This document shows positions 17,086 to 26,622 of a DNA stretch of 57,858 nucleotides, piece by piece (the stretch's first letter is position 1; each line of letters opens with the position of its first letter). The position numbers and the translations under genes were made by a program. The stretch is taken from positions 1 through 57,858 of the forward strand of contig CANMKX010000025.1 in assembly GCA_947498595.1 (NCBI GenBank), written 5' to 3'. This DNA comes from an uncultured Aquimarina sp. (GTDB taxonomy: Bacteria; Bacteroidota; Bacteroidia; Flavobacteriales; Flavobacteriaceae). Below the pieces are notes generated by a model, which worked only from the letters and a program-made list of their open reading frames with translations, was not told the DNA's origin and did not search any database.

Positions 17086-17928
17086 ATGAAAGTAAGAATA
17101 GTAAAAAAAGTATGGTGTATAATACTATTGAATAGTGTATTGCTAAACTCGTGTGCAAATGTAGATAATAGATACGATTCAGTTATGACTGAAGAAATAG
17201 AGATAGAATCTAAAAAAAGTACAATCAATAATAATGGAATTGAAAATAGAGTAGGTAATGAAGATCAAAGTACAATAAAGATAATTAGAGATGCTAGTTG
17301 TAGAATAAAAGTAAAAGATATTGATGTAAGCTTACATAAAATTAAAAAAATAGTAGAAGTTTATAAAGGGTATATAGCAAATGAAGAATATGTACAAGAG
17401 GAATATATAAAAGAAAATAAAATCATTATTAGAATTCCTCAATTAATGTTTGATAAAGCTTTAGATAGTATTAATAAAATAAGCACATTTATAGAAAATC
17501 GAACCATAAAAACAAAAGATGTAACAGAAGAATATGTAGATATAGAAGCAAGGTTAAAAACTAAAATTGAAGTAAAAAATAGATATGAAACTATTTTAAG
17601 AACTAAAGCAGAAACGGTAGAAGATTTATTAAAAACAGAGTCGAAATTGAATGAATTACAAAGTACGATAGAGGAAATCCAAGGTAGACAGCGTTATCTA
17701 AATTCTAAGATAAGTTATAGTACAATTAGTATAGATTTATATGAAGAGGTTAATTTAAGAGACGAATTAGAAAAAAATAAACCAACATTTCTAATGAAAA
17801 TTAAAGAAGGAATTGTATTTGGATGGTCTTTTTTAGCAATGTTATGTATAGGTGTTTTTTATATATGGCCTTTGCTAATTTTGATAATTATACTAATTGT
17901 TTATTTGAAAAGAAGAAAAAAGAATTGA
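17086..17928 (+). CDS. DUF4349 domain lipoprotein with C-terminal membrane segment
   Basis: 280 aa from the ATG at 17086, chosen because it gives a proper lipoprotein signal (IILLNSVLLNSC, Cys near 23) and lies after the promoter box; an in-frame ATG at 17008 would add 26 basic residues in front of the signal. The DUF4349 body includes ASCRIKVKDIDVSLHKIKKI, then IIIRIPQLMFDKALDSI and a coiled coil (TESKLNELQSTIEEIQGRQ). The end is a transmembrane stretch (GWSFLAMLCIGVFYIWPLL) with a KRRKK anchor. Function of the family is unknown. Divergent from the membrane/lipoprotein pair. Confidence 0.85.
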   Translation: MKVRIVKKVWCIILLNSVLLNSCANVDNRYDSVMTEEIEIESKKSTINNNGIENRVGNEDQSTIKIIRDASCRIKVKDIDVSLHKIKKIVEVYKGYIANEEYVQEEYIKENKIIIRIPQLMFDKALDSINKISTFIENRTIKTKDVTEEYVDIEARLKTKIEVKNRYETILRTKAETVEDLLKTESKLNELQSTIEEIQGRQRYLNSKISYSTISIDLYEEVNLRDELEKNKPTFLMKIKEGIVFGWSFLAMLCIGVFYIWPLLILIIILIVYLKRRKKN

Positions 17929-17971
17929 TATAAAAAATGTAATTTAGAAGCATTTAAAGAGTAATGGTATA

Positions 17972-18877
17972 ATGAAAAACAGTAAGACATTAGTAATATT
18001 AGCTGCCGGAATGGGAACTCGTTACGGAGGATTGAAACAATTAGATACGATTACAAATAATGGAAATACAATAATTGATTTTTCTATTTATGATGCAATT
18101 CGAGTAGGTTTCACAACAATTGTTTTTATTATAAGAAAAGAAATTAAAGAAAAAATTGAAGCTCTTTACGCAGAGAGAATACCAGAAAATATTAAGGTTG
18201 ATTATGTAATTCAAGATGTTTCCTTAATTCCAGAGAAATATAAAAATGGAAAGAGAGAAAAACCATGGGGAACAGGCCACGCATTGTTATGTGTGAAAAA
18301 TGTTGTAAAAAATAATTTTGCAATCATAAACGCGGATGATTTTTATGGATACCATGCTTTTAAGATTATGAGCAAAGCTTTAGAAACTTCGGAGAACGAA
18401 CAATATATGGTAGGCTATCAAGTAAAAAATACATTATCCCCTTATGGTAGTGTTTCTAGAGGAGAATGTCATGTAGAGAGTAGTGGTGTACTCAATAGTA
18501 TTATAGAGCGAACGAATATCAAGAACCATGAAAATAAAATTGAATATACAAACATAAATACTGATGATAAAGTAGTATTGAATCCAGAGACAATCGTTTC
18601 TATGAATTTTTGGGGATTTACGACAGATGTTTTTGAATATGCAGAAAAAGAATTTGATCATTTTTTTAAAGAAAATGAATCGAGTGATACAGCTGAATTT
18701 TATTTACCAACAATAGTAAATGCAATCATAAATAAAGGCATTTTAAAAGTAAAAGTTTTAAAAACAGAAACCGAATGGTTTGGAGTAACTTATAAAGAAG
18801 ATAAAGAAAATGTAATAAATAAAGTACGACAAAAAATTGAAACAGGAGAGTACCCAATGCATCTATGGGAAAAATAA
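17972..18877 (+). CDS. sugar-phosphate nucleotidyltransferase, probably for hexosamine 1-phosphate
   Basis: 301 aa GT-A-fold nucleotidyltransferase. The N-terminal signature LAAGMGTRYGGLKQLD binds NTP and metal. GTGHALLC and INADDFYGYHA follow, the latter with the metal-binding Asp pair. C-terminal residues include WFGVTYKEDKE. It would make an NDP-sugar from a sugar 1-phosphate. The next gene, nine bases downstream, is an anomeric sugar kinase, so the pair probably converts a free N-acetylhexosamine to its nucleotide form (compare NahK plus uridylyltransferase, or AmgK-MurU). The exact sugar and nucleotide are inferred from context only. Confidence 0.8.
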   Translation: MKNSKTLVILAAGMGTRYGGLKQLDTITNNGNTIIDFSIYDAIRVGFTTIVFIIRKEIKEKIEALYAERIPENIKVDYVIQDVSLIPEKYKNGKREKPWGTGHALLCVKNVVKNNFAIINADDFYGYHAFKIMSKALETSENEQYMVGYQVKNTLSPYGSVSRGECHVESSGVLNSIIERTNIKNHENKIEYTNINTDDKVVLNPETIVSMNFWGFTTDVFEYAEKEFDHFFKENESSDTAEFYLPTIVNAIINKGILKVKVLKTETEWFGVTYKEDKENVINKVRQKIETGEYPMHLWEK

Positions 18878-18885
18878 AATAAAGA

Positions 18886-19974
18886 ATGGATACAATTTTT
18901 TTAGAAACTATTTATAAGAAATTTCAATGTCAAGAAACATTGATGTGCGTAACAGAAATTACTTCAGGACATATTAATGACACATATTTAATCGAAACAG
19001 GTGGGAGTGAAAAATATATTTTGCAGAGAATCAATGATACAGTTTTTAAAGATGTAATCGCATTACAAGAAAATAAAATAAAAATTACTCAAATAATAAA
19101 AGAATATATACATAAAAATAAACTGACGTATGATACTGTTTCATACGTACCAACTATAGATGGAGAATATTATTATAAAGATTTAAATAGTAAGTATTGG
19201 AACGTAATGAAATACGTTAAAGAGAGTATTACTATCGATAGAGCTACAGATGACAAGCAAGTTTATGAAGCAGCAAAATTATTTGGACATTTTTCTTTAG
19301 CAACAGCTACCATTGCAACAACAGAAATAAATGAAATATTACCAGATTTTCATAATATGAATCTTAGGTATAAGCAATTTGAAGAAGCTATGCTAATAGC
19401 TACAGATGATAGAAAAGAACAAGCAGCAAAATGGATAACTAGCGTTAAGAAAAAGAAAGAAGAAATGACTCAGTTAACGAATATGATGTCTAAAAAAGAA
19501 CTTCCGTTACGAGTAACCCATAATGATACTAAATTGTCGAATATTTTATTTAACGAGCAAGGTAAAGGTAAATGTGTGATAGATCTTGATACAATTATGC
19601 CTGGAATTATACATTTTGATTTTGGAGATGCGGTTCGTTCTATTTGCTCAACAGCAGTAGAAGATGAAGAAGATGTAAATAAAATAAGATTTAATCTTAA
19701 GTATTATCAATCATTTTGTAAAGGGTTTGCAAGTGTATTAAAAACTGAATTAACGTTATTAGAAAAACAAACACTAATACTAGGAGTTAAAACGATGCTT
19801 CATATCATGGGGCTTCGTTTTTTGACGGATTTTTTGAATAATGATAATTATTATAAAATTGAATACCCAATACATAATTTGGTACGAGCCAAAAATCAAT
19901 TCATTTTATTAGAAGATGTAGAAAAAAACCTTTTAAGTATACAAGAAATTACTCAAAAGGCTTTTGAAATCTAA
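18886..19974 (+). CDS. N-acetylhexosamine 1-kinase-like phosphotransferase
   Basis: 362 aa, aminoglycoside-phosphotransferase/choline-kinase fold. The catalytic loop RVTHNDTKLSNILFNE lies near residues 208-223 and the metal-binding segment CVIDLDTIMPGIIHFDFGDA follows. LQRINDTVFKD near 45 and the IDLDTIMPG wording closely match bifidobacterial NahK (about 359 aa), which phosphorylates GlcNAc or GalNAc at C1. It follows the nucleotidyltransferase with an eight-base gap. Convergent with the broken GH109-like gene, whose product would release GalNAc. Substrate is inferred. Confidence 0.8.
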   Translation: MDTIFLETIYKKFQCQETLMCVTEITSGHINDTYLIETGGSEKYILQRINDTVFKDVIALQENKIKITQIIKEYIHKNKLTYDTVSYVPTIDGEYYYKDLNSKYWNVMKYVKESITIDRATDDKQVYEAAKLFGHFSLATATIATTEINEILPDFHNMNLRYKQFEEAMLIATDDRKEQAAKWITSVKKKKEEMTQLTNMMSKKELPLRVTHNDTKLSNILFNEQGKGKCVIDLDTIMPGIIHFDFGDAVRSICSTAVEDEEDVNKIRFNLKYYQSFCKGFASVLKTELTLLEKQTLILGVKTMLHIMGLRFLTDFLNNDNYYKIEYPIHNLVRAKNQFILLEDVEKNLLSIQEITQKAFEI

Positions 19975-19980
19975 ATAATT

Positions 19981-21389
19981 TTAAATTGTTCTTAATACTT
20001 CAGCTTTACGTTTAGTTTTCCAAGTTCCTCCTGTAAAATCTGGGATCGTAATGCTCGTACTGTTATTCGCAACAGAAGTTTCAGATAATGGAGTAATAGC
20101 ACTCCATAACACACTATCATATACATTAATATCAAGAGGAATTCCTTGGTTAAGGCATCTGATAAGCCTATATATCATCACAAAGTCCATTCCTCCATGA
20201 CCGACTGATTTGTCCGAAATTTGCTGTTTCAATTTATCCCATAAAGGATGATCATATTTTTCTCGATATGCTTTGTATTCTTCATCTTTAAGCCAGTTAT
20301 GCCCCCAGTATTTTAGCTCAGGTTCATTAATAAATAATTTAGAAGGATATCCTTGATGAACTGCTTTAGTCCCAGTGATTGTATTAAGTCTAGAGTATGG
20401 ACGACCAGTATGTACATCAAATTGTAGCATAATACTTTTTCCTAGTTTAGTTTTGATTAATGTAGTATTCATATCTCCGCAGGCAAAATTTTGAAACTTG
20501 CTATCATGAGCTTTAGCAGCTAGGCTGAGACTACGTTCTTTAGAACTCATCGAAACTAAGTGATCATAAGTGTCACCACGACCAATATCCATATAAAAGC
20601 TTACAGGCCCTAACCCATGTGTAGTATAAAAGTTACCATTACGATTTTGATGATGTTTTATACGCCATTGATCTTCATAATATTTTTCATCTAATAAATG
20701 CTTGCGTAAATCATGAATATAAGCACCCTCAGCATGATTTACTTCTCCAAAAACACCTTGGTCTATCATGTTTAAAATCCATAATTCTTCGCCATTAAAA
20801 CAGCAGTTTTCTAGCATCATACAGTGTTTTTGAGTACGCTCAGATACTTCTATGATTTTCCAACAATCCTCTAGAGTGTATGCAATAGGAACCTCACAAG
20901 CAATATGTTTTCCATGTTCCATTCCATAAATAGACATAGGAGTATGATATTGCCACGGAGTAGCAATGATTAATAAATCAATATCATCACGCTCAGCAAC
21001 TTTTTTCCAAGCATCTTCTTTACCATAATAAAGAGTAGCTTCTTCCTCTTGTATTGATTTTAAATAATCATTGTTTTAATAACTTTTTCTTCTTTTAGAT
21101 CAGATAAAGCAACAATTTTTGCATGCTTATTCTTGATTAACCATTCGTGCATATTAATTAATACGGAACCGCGATTACCCAAACCAATAATTCCAATCCG
21201 AACTGTAGAAATAGGAGTGTTTGTTAACGAGAGCGCGCTTCCTGTTGCTTTCGAAGAAAGCAATGCTTCTTTTACTTGATCTTCTTCAATACTATTAATA
21301 GCATTATTTTTACAAGCAATCAATGAAGGGGTTATACCAAAGAATAAAGAAGCTTTTGTACCTAAGTTTAAAAAAGTTTTTCTGTTCAT
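19981..21389 (-). pseudogene. GH109-type NAD-dependent glycosidase (Gfo/Idh/MocA fold), frameshifted
   Basis: Two minus-strand frames make one protein. 21389-21060 encodes a Tat-like signal (NRKTFLNLGTKASLFFG, then LIAC) and the Rossmann motif IGIIGLGNRGSV, and stops after VIKTMII. The other frame continues as NNDYLKSIQEEEATLYYGKE, then DDIDLLIIATPWQYHTPMSI and MEHGKHIACEVP, and runs to 19981. Conserved GH109 pieces are present: THGLGPV, GRGDTYDHLVSMSS, GHGGMDFVM and IPDFTGGTW. The frames join if one A is restored in the A4 run at 21074-21077 (VIKNNDYL). GH109 enzymes act as alpha-N-acetylgalactosaminidases. Apart from this base the gene is intact, so a recent mutation or a sequencing error are both possible. 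Confidence 0.85.
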
Positions 21390-21631
21390 GATGAGGTGTT
21401 TATATTAAAGAAGGTTTTTTGCTATTAAAAATAAGAATAAAAAAAGAATCAATTTTTTACCGCAGAAAAAAGACGTTGCTTCCATAAAAAGGATAGCATA
21501 AATGGTATTTAAACGATTTTTACTAAAAAATAACGCTAAAAATTGCAAGATGTGATTAGTATTTTTTAATTTGTTAATTACTATGTATATCAAAGTGAAT
21601 TTTGATTAGCAAAAGAAATTAGTACAATACA

Positions 21632-22231
21632 TTGAAAGAAACATTACTTAAATATATACCAGAACAAGCAGTTACACCTGCGTTTGATTTGATAATGAAA
21701 TACAATGTTCATTTGAAAATAGTTAATGAAAGAGTAACAAGGCATGGTGATTATAGAAGAATGTCTAATGGACAGCATTTAATAACAATAAATTCATCGT
21801 TAAATTCGTATCGCTTTTTGATAACACTTATTCATGAGATTGCACATTTGGTAGCATTTGAAAAGTATGGAATACGAATCAAGCCACATGGAATAGAATG
21901 GAAATCAACTTTTCAACGATTAATGTTACCATACATAAATCCAAGTGTATTTCCTTCTCAATTATTACCACTAATAGCAAGACATTTTAAAAACCCGAAA
22001 GCAAGTAGTGATACGGATGAATATTTATCTGTAGCATTAAAGCGATATGACCCACCTAACGATAAAAACTATATCTTTGAAATTCCTCAAGGAAGCGTAT
22101 TTAGATTATATAATGGAAAGGTTTTTAAGAGAGGAAATAAAAGGGTAAAGCGATATGAATGTACAGAGTTGAATACAGGTAAAGTGTACTTGTTTAACCC
22201 TAATGCAGAAGTTGAAATTATAAACGTATAA
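21632..22231 (+). CDS. SprT-like zinc-metalloprotease-fold protein
   Basis: 199 aa. The zinc site HEIAH (residues 70-74, within LITLIHEIAHLVAF) and the following HGIEWKSTF match the SprT/Spartan-like domain; the C-terminal part (VFKRGNKRVKRYECTELNTG) replaces the usual Cys zinc ribbon with few cysteines. Role unknown; eukaryotic relatives cleave DNA-protein crosslinks. The start is a TTG at 21632: an in-frame stop lies just upstream and no ATG is near. The GDP-mannose pyrophosphorylase gene follows after ten bases. Confidence 0.85.
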   Translation: MKETLLKYIPEQAVTPAFDLIMKYNVHLKIVNERVTRHGDYRRMSNGQHLITINSSLNSYRFLITLIHEIAHLVAFEKYGIRIKPHGIEWKSTFQRLMLPYINPSVFPSQLLPLIARHFKNPKASSDTDEYLSVALKRYDPPNDKNYIFEIPQGSVFRLYNGKVFKRGNKRVKRYECTELNTGKVYLFNPNAEVEIINV

Positions 22232-22241
22232 AAGAATCTAG

Positions 22242-23318
22242 ATGAGTAAAAATTATTATGCAATTTTAATGGCAGGAGGAATAGGGTCAAGATTTTGGCC
22301 TGTAAGTACTTCAGAGTTTCCTAAACAATTTCATGATATGCTAGGTACAGGAGAAACATTAATTCAGCGTACTTTTAGTAGATTATCTAAATTGATTCCA
22401 GCAGAGAATATATTTATACTTACCAATGAACGTTATAATGATTTGGTTTTAGAACAATTACCAGAAATTAAGCAACGACAGGTAGTAACAGAACCAGCAA
22501 TGCGTAATACAGCACCTTGTATATTATACGCATCAATGAAAATACATAAAGAAAACCCGGATGCAGTAATGGTTGTGGCACCGAGTGATCATTGGATCGA
22601 AGACGAAAACGCATTTGTAGAAAATCTAGAACAATCTTTTAAAGCTTGTAGCAAAGATGATATCTTAATGACTTTAGGTATCCAGCCAACATTTCCAAAT
22701 ACAGGATATGGATATATTCAATATGTAAAAGAAGAAAACGCTATAAAAGAAGTCTCTCAGTTTACCGAAAAACCTAATTACGAAAAAGCAAAAGAATTTC
22801 TTAGTGAAGGTAATTATTTATGGAATGCAGGTATCTTTATTTGGAGTGCAACAAGTATTTTAAAAGCATTTGAAAACTATCAGATAGAGATGACTCAGCT
22901 TTTTGATAAAGGAAAAGAATATTACAATACATCAGAAGAAAAAGAGTTTATAGGGACGAATTATGCTTTGGCTGAAAATATTTCCATTGATTATGCAATA
23001 TTAGAAAAAGCATCAAATGTATATGTTTTACCAGCTACTTTTGATTGGAATGACCTTGGAACTTGGGGGTCATTATATGATAAGTTGGATAAAGAAACCG
23101 AAAATAATGCTGTTGTAAATGCTAGAGTTTTATTAGAAGATGCAACAGGAAATATGATTCGAACAGAAAATAACAAAGTTGTTGTAGTCGATGGATTAAA
23201 AGATTATATAATAGTCGATAAAGAAGAAGTACTTTTAATTTATCCAAAAACAAAAGAACAGGATATTAAAAAAGTACTTACAAATGTAAAAGAAACTTAC
23301 GGAGAGAAATACGGATAA
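22242..23318 (+). CDS. manC: mannose-1-phosphate guanylyltransferase
   Basis: Makes GDP-mannose from mannose 1-phosphate and GTP for polysaccharide and glycoprotein synthesis. 358 aa: the nucleotidyltransferase domain only, without the C-terminal isomerase domain of long ManC forms. Motifs are LMAGGIGSRFWPVST, the conserved FPKQF, VMVVAPSDHWIED and FTEKPNYEKAKEF, and NYLWNAGIFIW. It stands between a SprT-like gene (10-base gap) and a DUF389 gene (3-base gap), an arrangement that suggests one transcript but no shared function. Confidence 0.93.
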   Translation: MSKNYYAILMAGGIGSRFWPVSTSEFPKQFHDMLGTGETLIQRTFSRLSKLIPAENIFILTNERYNDLVLEQLPEIKQRQVVTEPAMRNTAPCILYASMKIHKENPDAVMVVAPSDHWIEDENAFVENLEQSFKACSKDDILMTLGIQPTFPNTGYGYIQYVKEENAIKEVSQFTEKPNYEKAKEFLSEGNYLWNAGIFIWSATSILKAFENYQIEMTQLFDKGKEYYNTSEEKEFIGTNYALAENISIDYAILEKASNVYVLPATFDWNDLGTWGSLYDKLDKETENNAVVNARVLLEDATGNMIRTENNKVVVVDGLKDYIIVDKEEVLLIYPKTKEQDIKKVLTNVKETYGEKYG

Positions 23319-23321
23319 AGA

Positions 23322-24821
23322 ATGTCAGAACAGATAGATAATAGTGATTCTCAAGAAGAGAAAGATAGTCAAGAGCAAAAAGAGGAAGTAAAAGCTGAAC
23401 AACAGAAAGTTAACGAGCAAAAAGAAGCTATAAAAAAAGATGCAAAAGGCTTGTGGCTAAGCGGAACAAAATTTTTGCATGAACTATTAGATTTTAGACA
23501 AGATACAGATCGAGAAAAAACTATTGAATTAATAAAAGCAGATATTCCCTTTAAAGGAGCAACAGCTTGGATTCTGATTTGTTCAATTTTTGTAGCATCT
23601 ATAGGACTTAATGCGAATTCTATACCAGTGGTAATTGGAGCGATGTTAATATCTCCTCTAATGGGACCAATTTTAGGAATTGGAATGTCTATTGCGATTA
23701 ATGATATAGACACGCTTCGTAAATCACTTATTAATTTTGGAGTGATGATTGCATTGAGCATTATAACAGCATACTTTTTCTTTTGGGCATTTCCTTTAAA
23801 AGAAGAGTCCTCAGAGTTATTGGCTCGAACAAGGCCGGATATAAGAGATGTATTGATTGCCTTTTTTGGTGGAGCAGCCTTAATTATTGCAAAAACTAAA
23901 AAAGGAACCATAGCAAGTGTGATTTTTGGTGTAGCAATTGCTACAGCATTAATGCCGCCTCTTTGTACAGTAGGTTTTGGATTGGCTATAGGTAAATACG
24001 ATTATGCATTAGGAGCAATGTATTTGTTTACAATTAATACGATCTTCATAGCATTAGCAACATTTTTGGTTTTAAAACTTTTACGTTTTCCAATGTTGCG
24101 TTATGCAAATTCTATACGTCGTAAACGAATAGCGCAATTAGCATCTTTTATAGCTATATTGGCAATGGTACCAGCTGGAGTTACATTTTGGCATGTTTGG
24201 CAAACAAGTAATTTAGAAGGTGATATACGTAACTATATAAAAGATGAGATTACTGCAAACGATAATTTATATTTATATAAACACACATATGATTTAGAGG
24301 AAAGAGTTTTACGATTGTATTTTAGTGGTGAAATTCCAGATGCTACCGATAGTGATTTAAGAAAAGAATTAGCGTCATATAAATATATTAATGATTTTAA
24401 ACTGAATATTGATGGGAACAAAGCAAGAGGCTTAGATCAAGTATCAAAAGCATACGATAGAGCTATAGTCGAAATCGAACGCATGGAGATAAAAAATAAA
24501 AAGTTAAATCAAGAAATAGATAGCTTAAATAGCCAAGTGGTACGATTAAAAAGTCAGTTGGTATCATATGATAAAAAGAAATTGACAAGCTTACCATTTA
24601 ATAATATCGCTAAAGATGCAAAAATTAGGTTTTCGGGATTAAAATCTATTGGATTTGGTAAAGTATTGCAATCTGATTTTATAAAAGTAGATACAGTAGC
24701 TGTGATTTTTCCTAAATGGAAATCTACTATTCCTGATAGTGTAAAAGTTATAGAGAATATTAAATTAAAAGGATGGATAAAAAGTGAGTTGAAAGTTAAC
24801 GAACTAATTATTCAAGAGTAA
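23322..24821 (+). CDS. DUF389 integral membrane protein
   Basis: 499 aa. A highly charged Glu/Lys/Gln N-terminus (about residues 1-45) precedes five or six membrane segments in a DUF389 domain: GATAWILICSIFVASIGLNA, PVVIGAMLISPLMGPILGIG, GGAALIIAKTKKG and GVAIATALMPPLCTVGFGLA. After the last segment (near 270-290) comes a periplasmic or cytoplasmic tail with a coiled coil (EIDSLNSQVVRLKSQL). The family has no firmly assigned function. Three bases after manC; a strong terminator follows. Confidence 0.88.
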   Translation: MSEQIDNSDSQEEKDSQEQKEEVKAEQQKVNEQKEAIKKDAKGLWLSGTKFLHELLDFRQDTDREKTIELIKADIPFKGATAWILICSIFVASIGLNANSIPVVIGAMLISPLMGPILGIGMSIAINDIDTLRKSLINFGVMIALSIITAYFFFWAFPLKEESSELLARTRPDIRDVLIAFFGGAALIIAKTKKGTIASVIFGVAIATALMPPLCTVGFGLAIGKYDYALGAMYLFTINTIFIALATFLVLKLLRFPMLRYANSIRRKRIAQLASFIAILAMVPAGVTFWHVWQTSNLEGDIRNYIKDEITANDNLYLYKHTYDLEERVLRLYFSGEIPDATDSDLRKELASYKYINDFKLNIDGNKARGLDQVSKAYDRAIVEIERMEIKNKKLNQEIDSLNSQVVRLKSQLVSYDKKKLTSLPFNNIAKDAKIRFSGLKSIGFGKVLQSDFIKVDTVAVIFPKWKSTIPDSVKVIENIKLKGWIKSELKVNELIIQE

Positions 24822-24845
24822 TATAAAAAGAATACTCAAGAACAG

Positions 24846-24881
24846 AAAAACCCTGACGATAATCAATAGTCAGGGTTTTTT
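24846..24881. terminator. bidirectional terminator between DUF389 and the ABC genes
   Basis: AAAAACCCTGAC / GTCAGGGTTTTTT with an 11-nt loop; A and T tracts on both sides suit the two converging transcripts. Confidence 0.88.
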
Positions 24882-24900
24882 AGTTTAATATATAAAGATT

Positions 24901-25665
24901 TTAGAGACCTTTTAACTGAGCATCTCGTACTTTTTTAAAGAGATTCGAAGAATAAACAAAATCTGTAACAGCTTTGTTATCTGTTTGGAATATCTGAGAT
25001 TTATCACCTTCCCATTCTAAATGACCTTTTTGTAGAAATACAATCTTTTCACCAATTTCCATTACAGAATTCATATCATGAGTATTAATCATGGTAATGA
25101 TATCATATTCCTCAGTGATTTCTTTAATAAGATTGTCAATTACGATAGCCGTTCTAGGATCAAGACCAGAGTTAGGTTCATCACAAAATAAATATTTAGG
25201 ACGAGTTACTATAGCTCTAGCAATTGCTACTCGCTTTTGCATTCCTCCACTAATTTCTGAAGGAAGTTTTTTTTCTGCATTTTCAAGATTGACACGTTGT
25301 AAAACCTGATGTACACGATCTTGCATCTCATCTTTTTTCTGCTTGGTAAACATTTGTAAAGGAAACATTACATTTTCTTCTACTGTCATAGAATCAAACA
25401 GAGCACTACCTTGAAATACCATTCCCATTTGCTCTCTTAAATCCCTCTTTTGTTCGGTGTTAAGATCAGAATATGTGGCACCATCATAACAGATGTTGCC
25501 TTGTTCTGGGGTAAATAAACCTAATAAGCATTTTAAGAAAACAGTTTTACCACTACCACTTGTTCCAATAATTAAATTTGTTTTACCGCGTTCAAAAGAG
25601 GTTGTTATTCCTTTTAAGATTTTTTCACCATTAAAACCTTTATGTAAGTTAGTAACTTCAATCAT
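24901..25665 (-). CDS. mlaF: Mla-type ABC transporter ATP-binding protein
   Basis: 254 aa ATPase that powers phospholipid/lipid transport between the membranes. Walker A is GTSGSGKT (near 33-40), signature SEISGGMQKRVAIARA, Walker B YLFCDEPNSGLDP and the switch His in INTHDM. The SGG-MQKR wording and the MlaE permease immediately upstream place it in the Mla/Mce group rather than in a drug or metal exporter. Its ATG overlaps the permease stop (TAATG). The substrate-binding MlaD partner is not in this window. The symbol follows the family and was not tested by orthology. Confidence 0.88.
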   Translation of the reverse strand: MIEVTNLHKGFNGEKILKGITTSFERGKTNLIIGTSGSGKTVFLKCLLGLFTPEQGNICYDGATYSDLNTEQKRDLREQMGMVFQGSALFDSMTVEENVMFPLQMFTKQKKDEMQDRVHQVLQRVNLENAEKKLPSEISGGMQKRVAIARAIVTRPKYLFCDEPNSGLDPRTAIVIDNLIKEITEEYDIITMINTHDMNSVMEIGEKIVFLQKGHLEWEGDKSQIFQTDNKAVTDFVYSSNLFKKVRDAQLKGL

Positions 25666-26402
25666 TAGCTTAAAAGTAATTGTGTTAATATATAATTAGC
25701 AATGATAATTACTACAGTTGTCCAAACAAAAGCAGTAGTACTTGCTTTTCCTACTTCTAATGCACCACCTTTCATATAATATCCATGAAAAGAGGGGATT
25801 GTAGCTAATAAAATTGCATAAATAAATGTTTTGATAAAAGCATATACCAAATGATATGGAATAAATTCTTCTTGTAAACCAGTAATAAAGTCAACACTAG
25901 ATAAAAAACCACCATATACACCAGCAATATATGCTCCAAAAATCCCTACAAACATAGCTATGGCAATTACAAAAGGATACATTAGCATTGCTATAATTTT
26001 AGGAAAAACTAAATAATTAAGAGAATTAATCCCCATTACTTCCAAAGCATCTATTTGCTCTGTTACTCTCATAGTCCCAATACTTGAAGTAATAAAAGAA
26101 CCAACTTTACCTGCCATTATTACAGATAAAAAAGTAGGAGCAAATTCTAAAATAATTGATTGCCTTGATGCAAAACCGATTAACTGTTTAGGGATTAAAG
26201 GGTTTGTTAAATTAAGAGCTGTTTGTATTGCAACAACGGCTCCTATAAAAAAAGCTAGAAAGACAGTAATTCCCATCGATCCTATTATAAGATCATCTAT
26301 TTCTTTTAGAATAAGATTTCGTAACACTGATCCTTTAGTCATTCTACTAAAGACACCTTTCAACATCAAGAAATAACGACCAATATCGTCTAAGTAAAAC
26401 AT
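25665..26402 (-). CDS. mlaE: Mla-type ABC transporter permease
   Basis: 245 aa membrane protein of the MlaE family. Family features are FIGAVVAIQTALNL, the segment FAPTFLSVIMAGKVGSFITS, IGTMRVTEQIDALEVMGINS and FPKIIAMLMYPFV, with five or six hydrophobic stretches and a C-terminal end in the membrane. Stop and start of the following ATPase share a base (TAATG), so the two are coupled and form one transporter. Lipid trafficking to or from the outer membrane is the known role of the family. Confidence 0.9.
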   Translation of the reverse strand: MFYLDDIGRYFLMLKGVFSRMTKGSVLRNLILKEIDDLIIGSMGITVFLAFFIGAVVAIQTALNLTNPLIPKQLIGFASRQSIILEFAPTFLSVIMAGKVGSFITSSIGTMRVTEQIDALEVMGINSLNYLVFPKIIAMLMYPFVIAIAMFVGIFGAYIAGVYGGFLSSVDFITGLQEEFIPYHLVYAFIKTFIYAILLATIPSFHGYYMKGGALEVGKASTTAFVWTTVVIIIANYILTQLLLS

Positions 26403-26594
26403 ATATTTTTAAACTATAGTATTAGGCTAAAATAGAAAAAATATTAAGGAGAAAGAATACAGATAAGCTTAATTTTTGAAATGTATCATAGTGATTTATA
26501 AAATAGCTTATAAAAAGAATTATAAGAGTGTAAAATATGATATAAGAACTCGTTTTTAACATTTCTATAAATACATTAATTTATATAGTTATAG

Positions 26595-26602
26595 TACATT
26601 TG
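26595..26602 (+). promoter_or_regulatory. minus-7 box of the phosphatase gene
   Basis: TACATTTG matches TAnnTTTG, 20 bases before the ATG at 26623. No minus-33 TTG and no Pho-like repeats were found in the 220-base divergent spacer. Confidence 0.5.
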
Positions 26603-26622
26603 TTATCTAAACTCGAAGTATT

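Noticed and set aside
21060..21084. Programmed -1 frameshifting to make the GH109-like protein
   Set aside because: No X-XXY-YYZ heptamer in the right frame; slipping back one base would place a stop triplet in the P site.
21405..21593. 62-codon hydrophobic open frame on the minus strand
   Set aside because: Low-complexity Leu/Phe/Lys composition from AT-rich intergenic DNA; no start context or neighbour logic.
23369..23911. 180-codon open frame on the minus strand
   Set aside because: It is antisense to the DUF389 gene, whose translation shows clear family motifs; the antisense product is Ser/Ile-rich with no start context.
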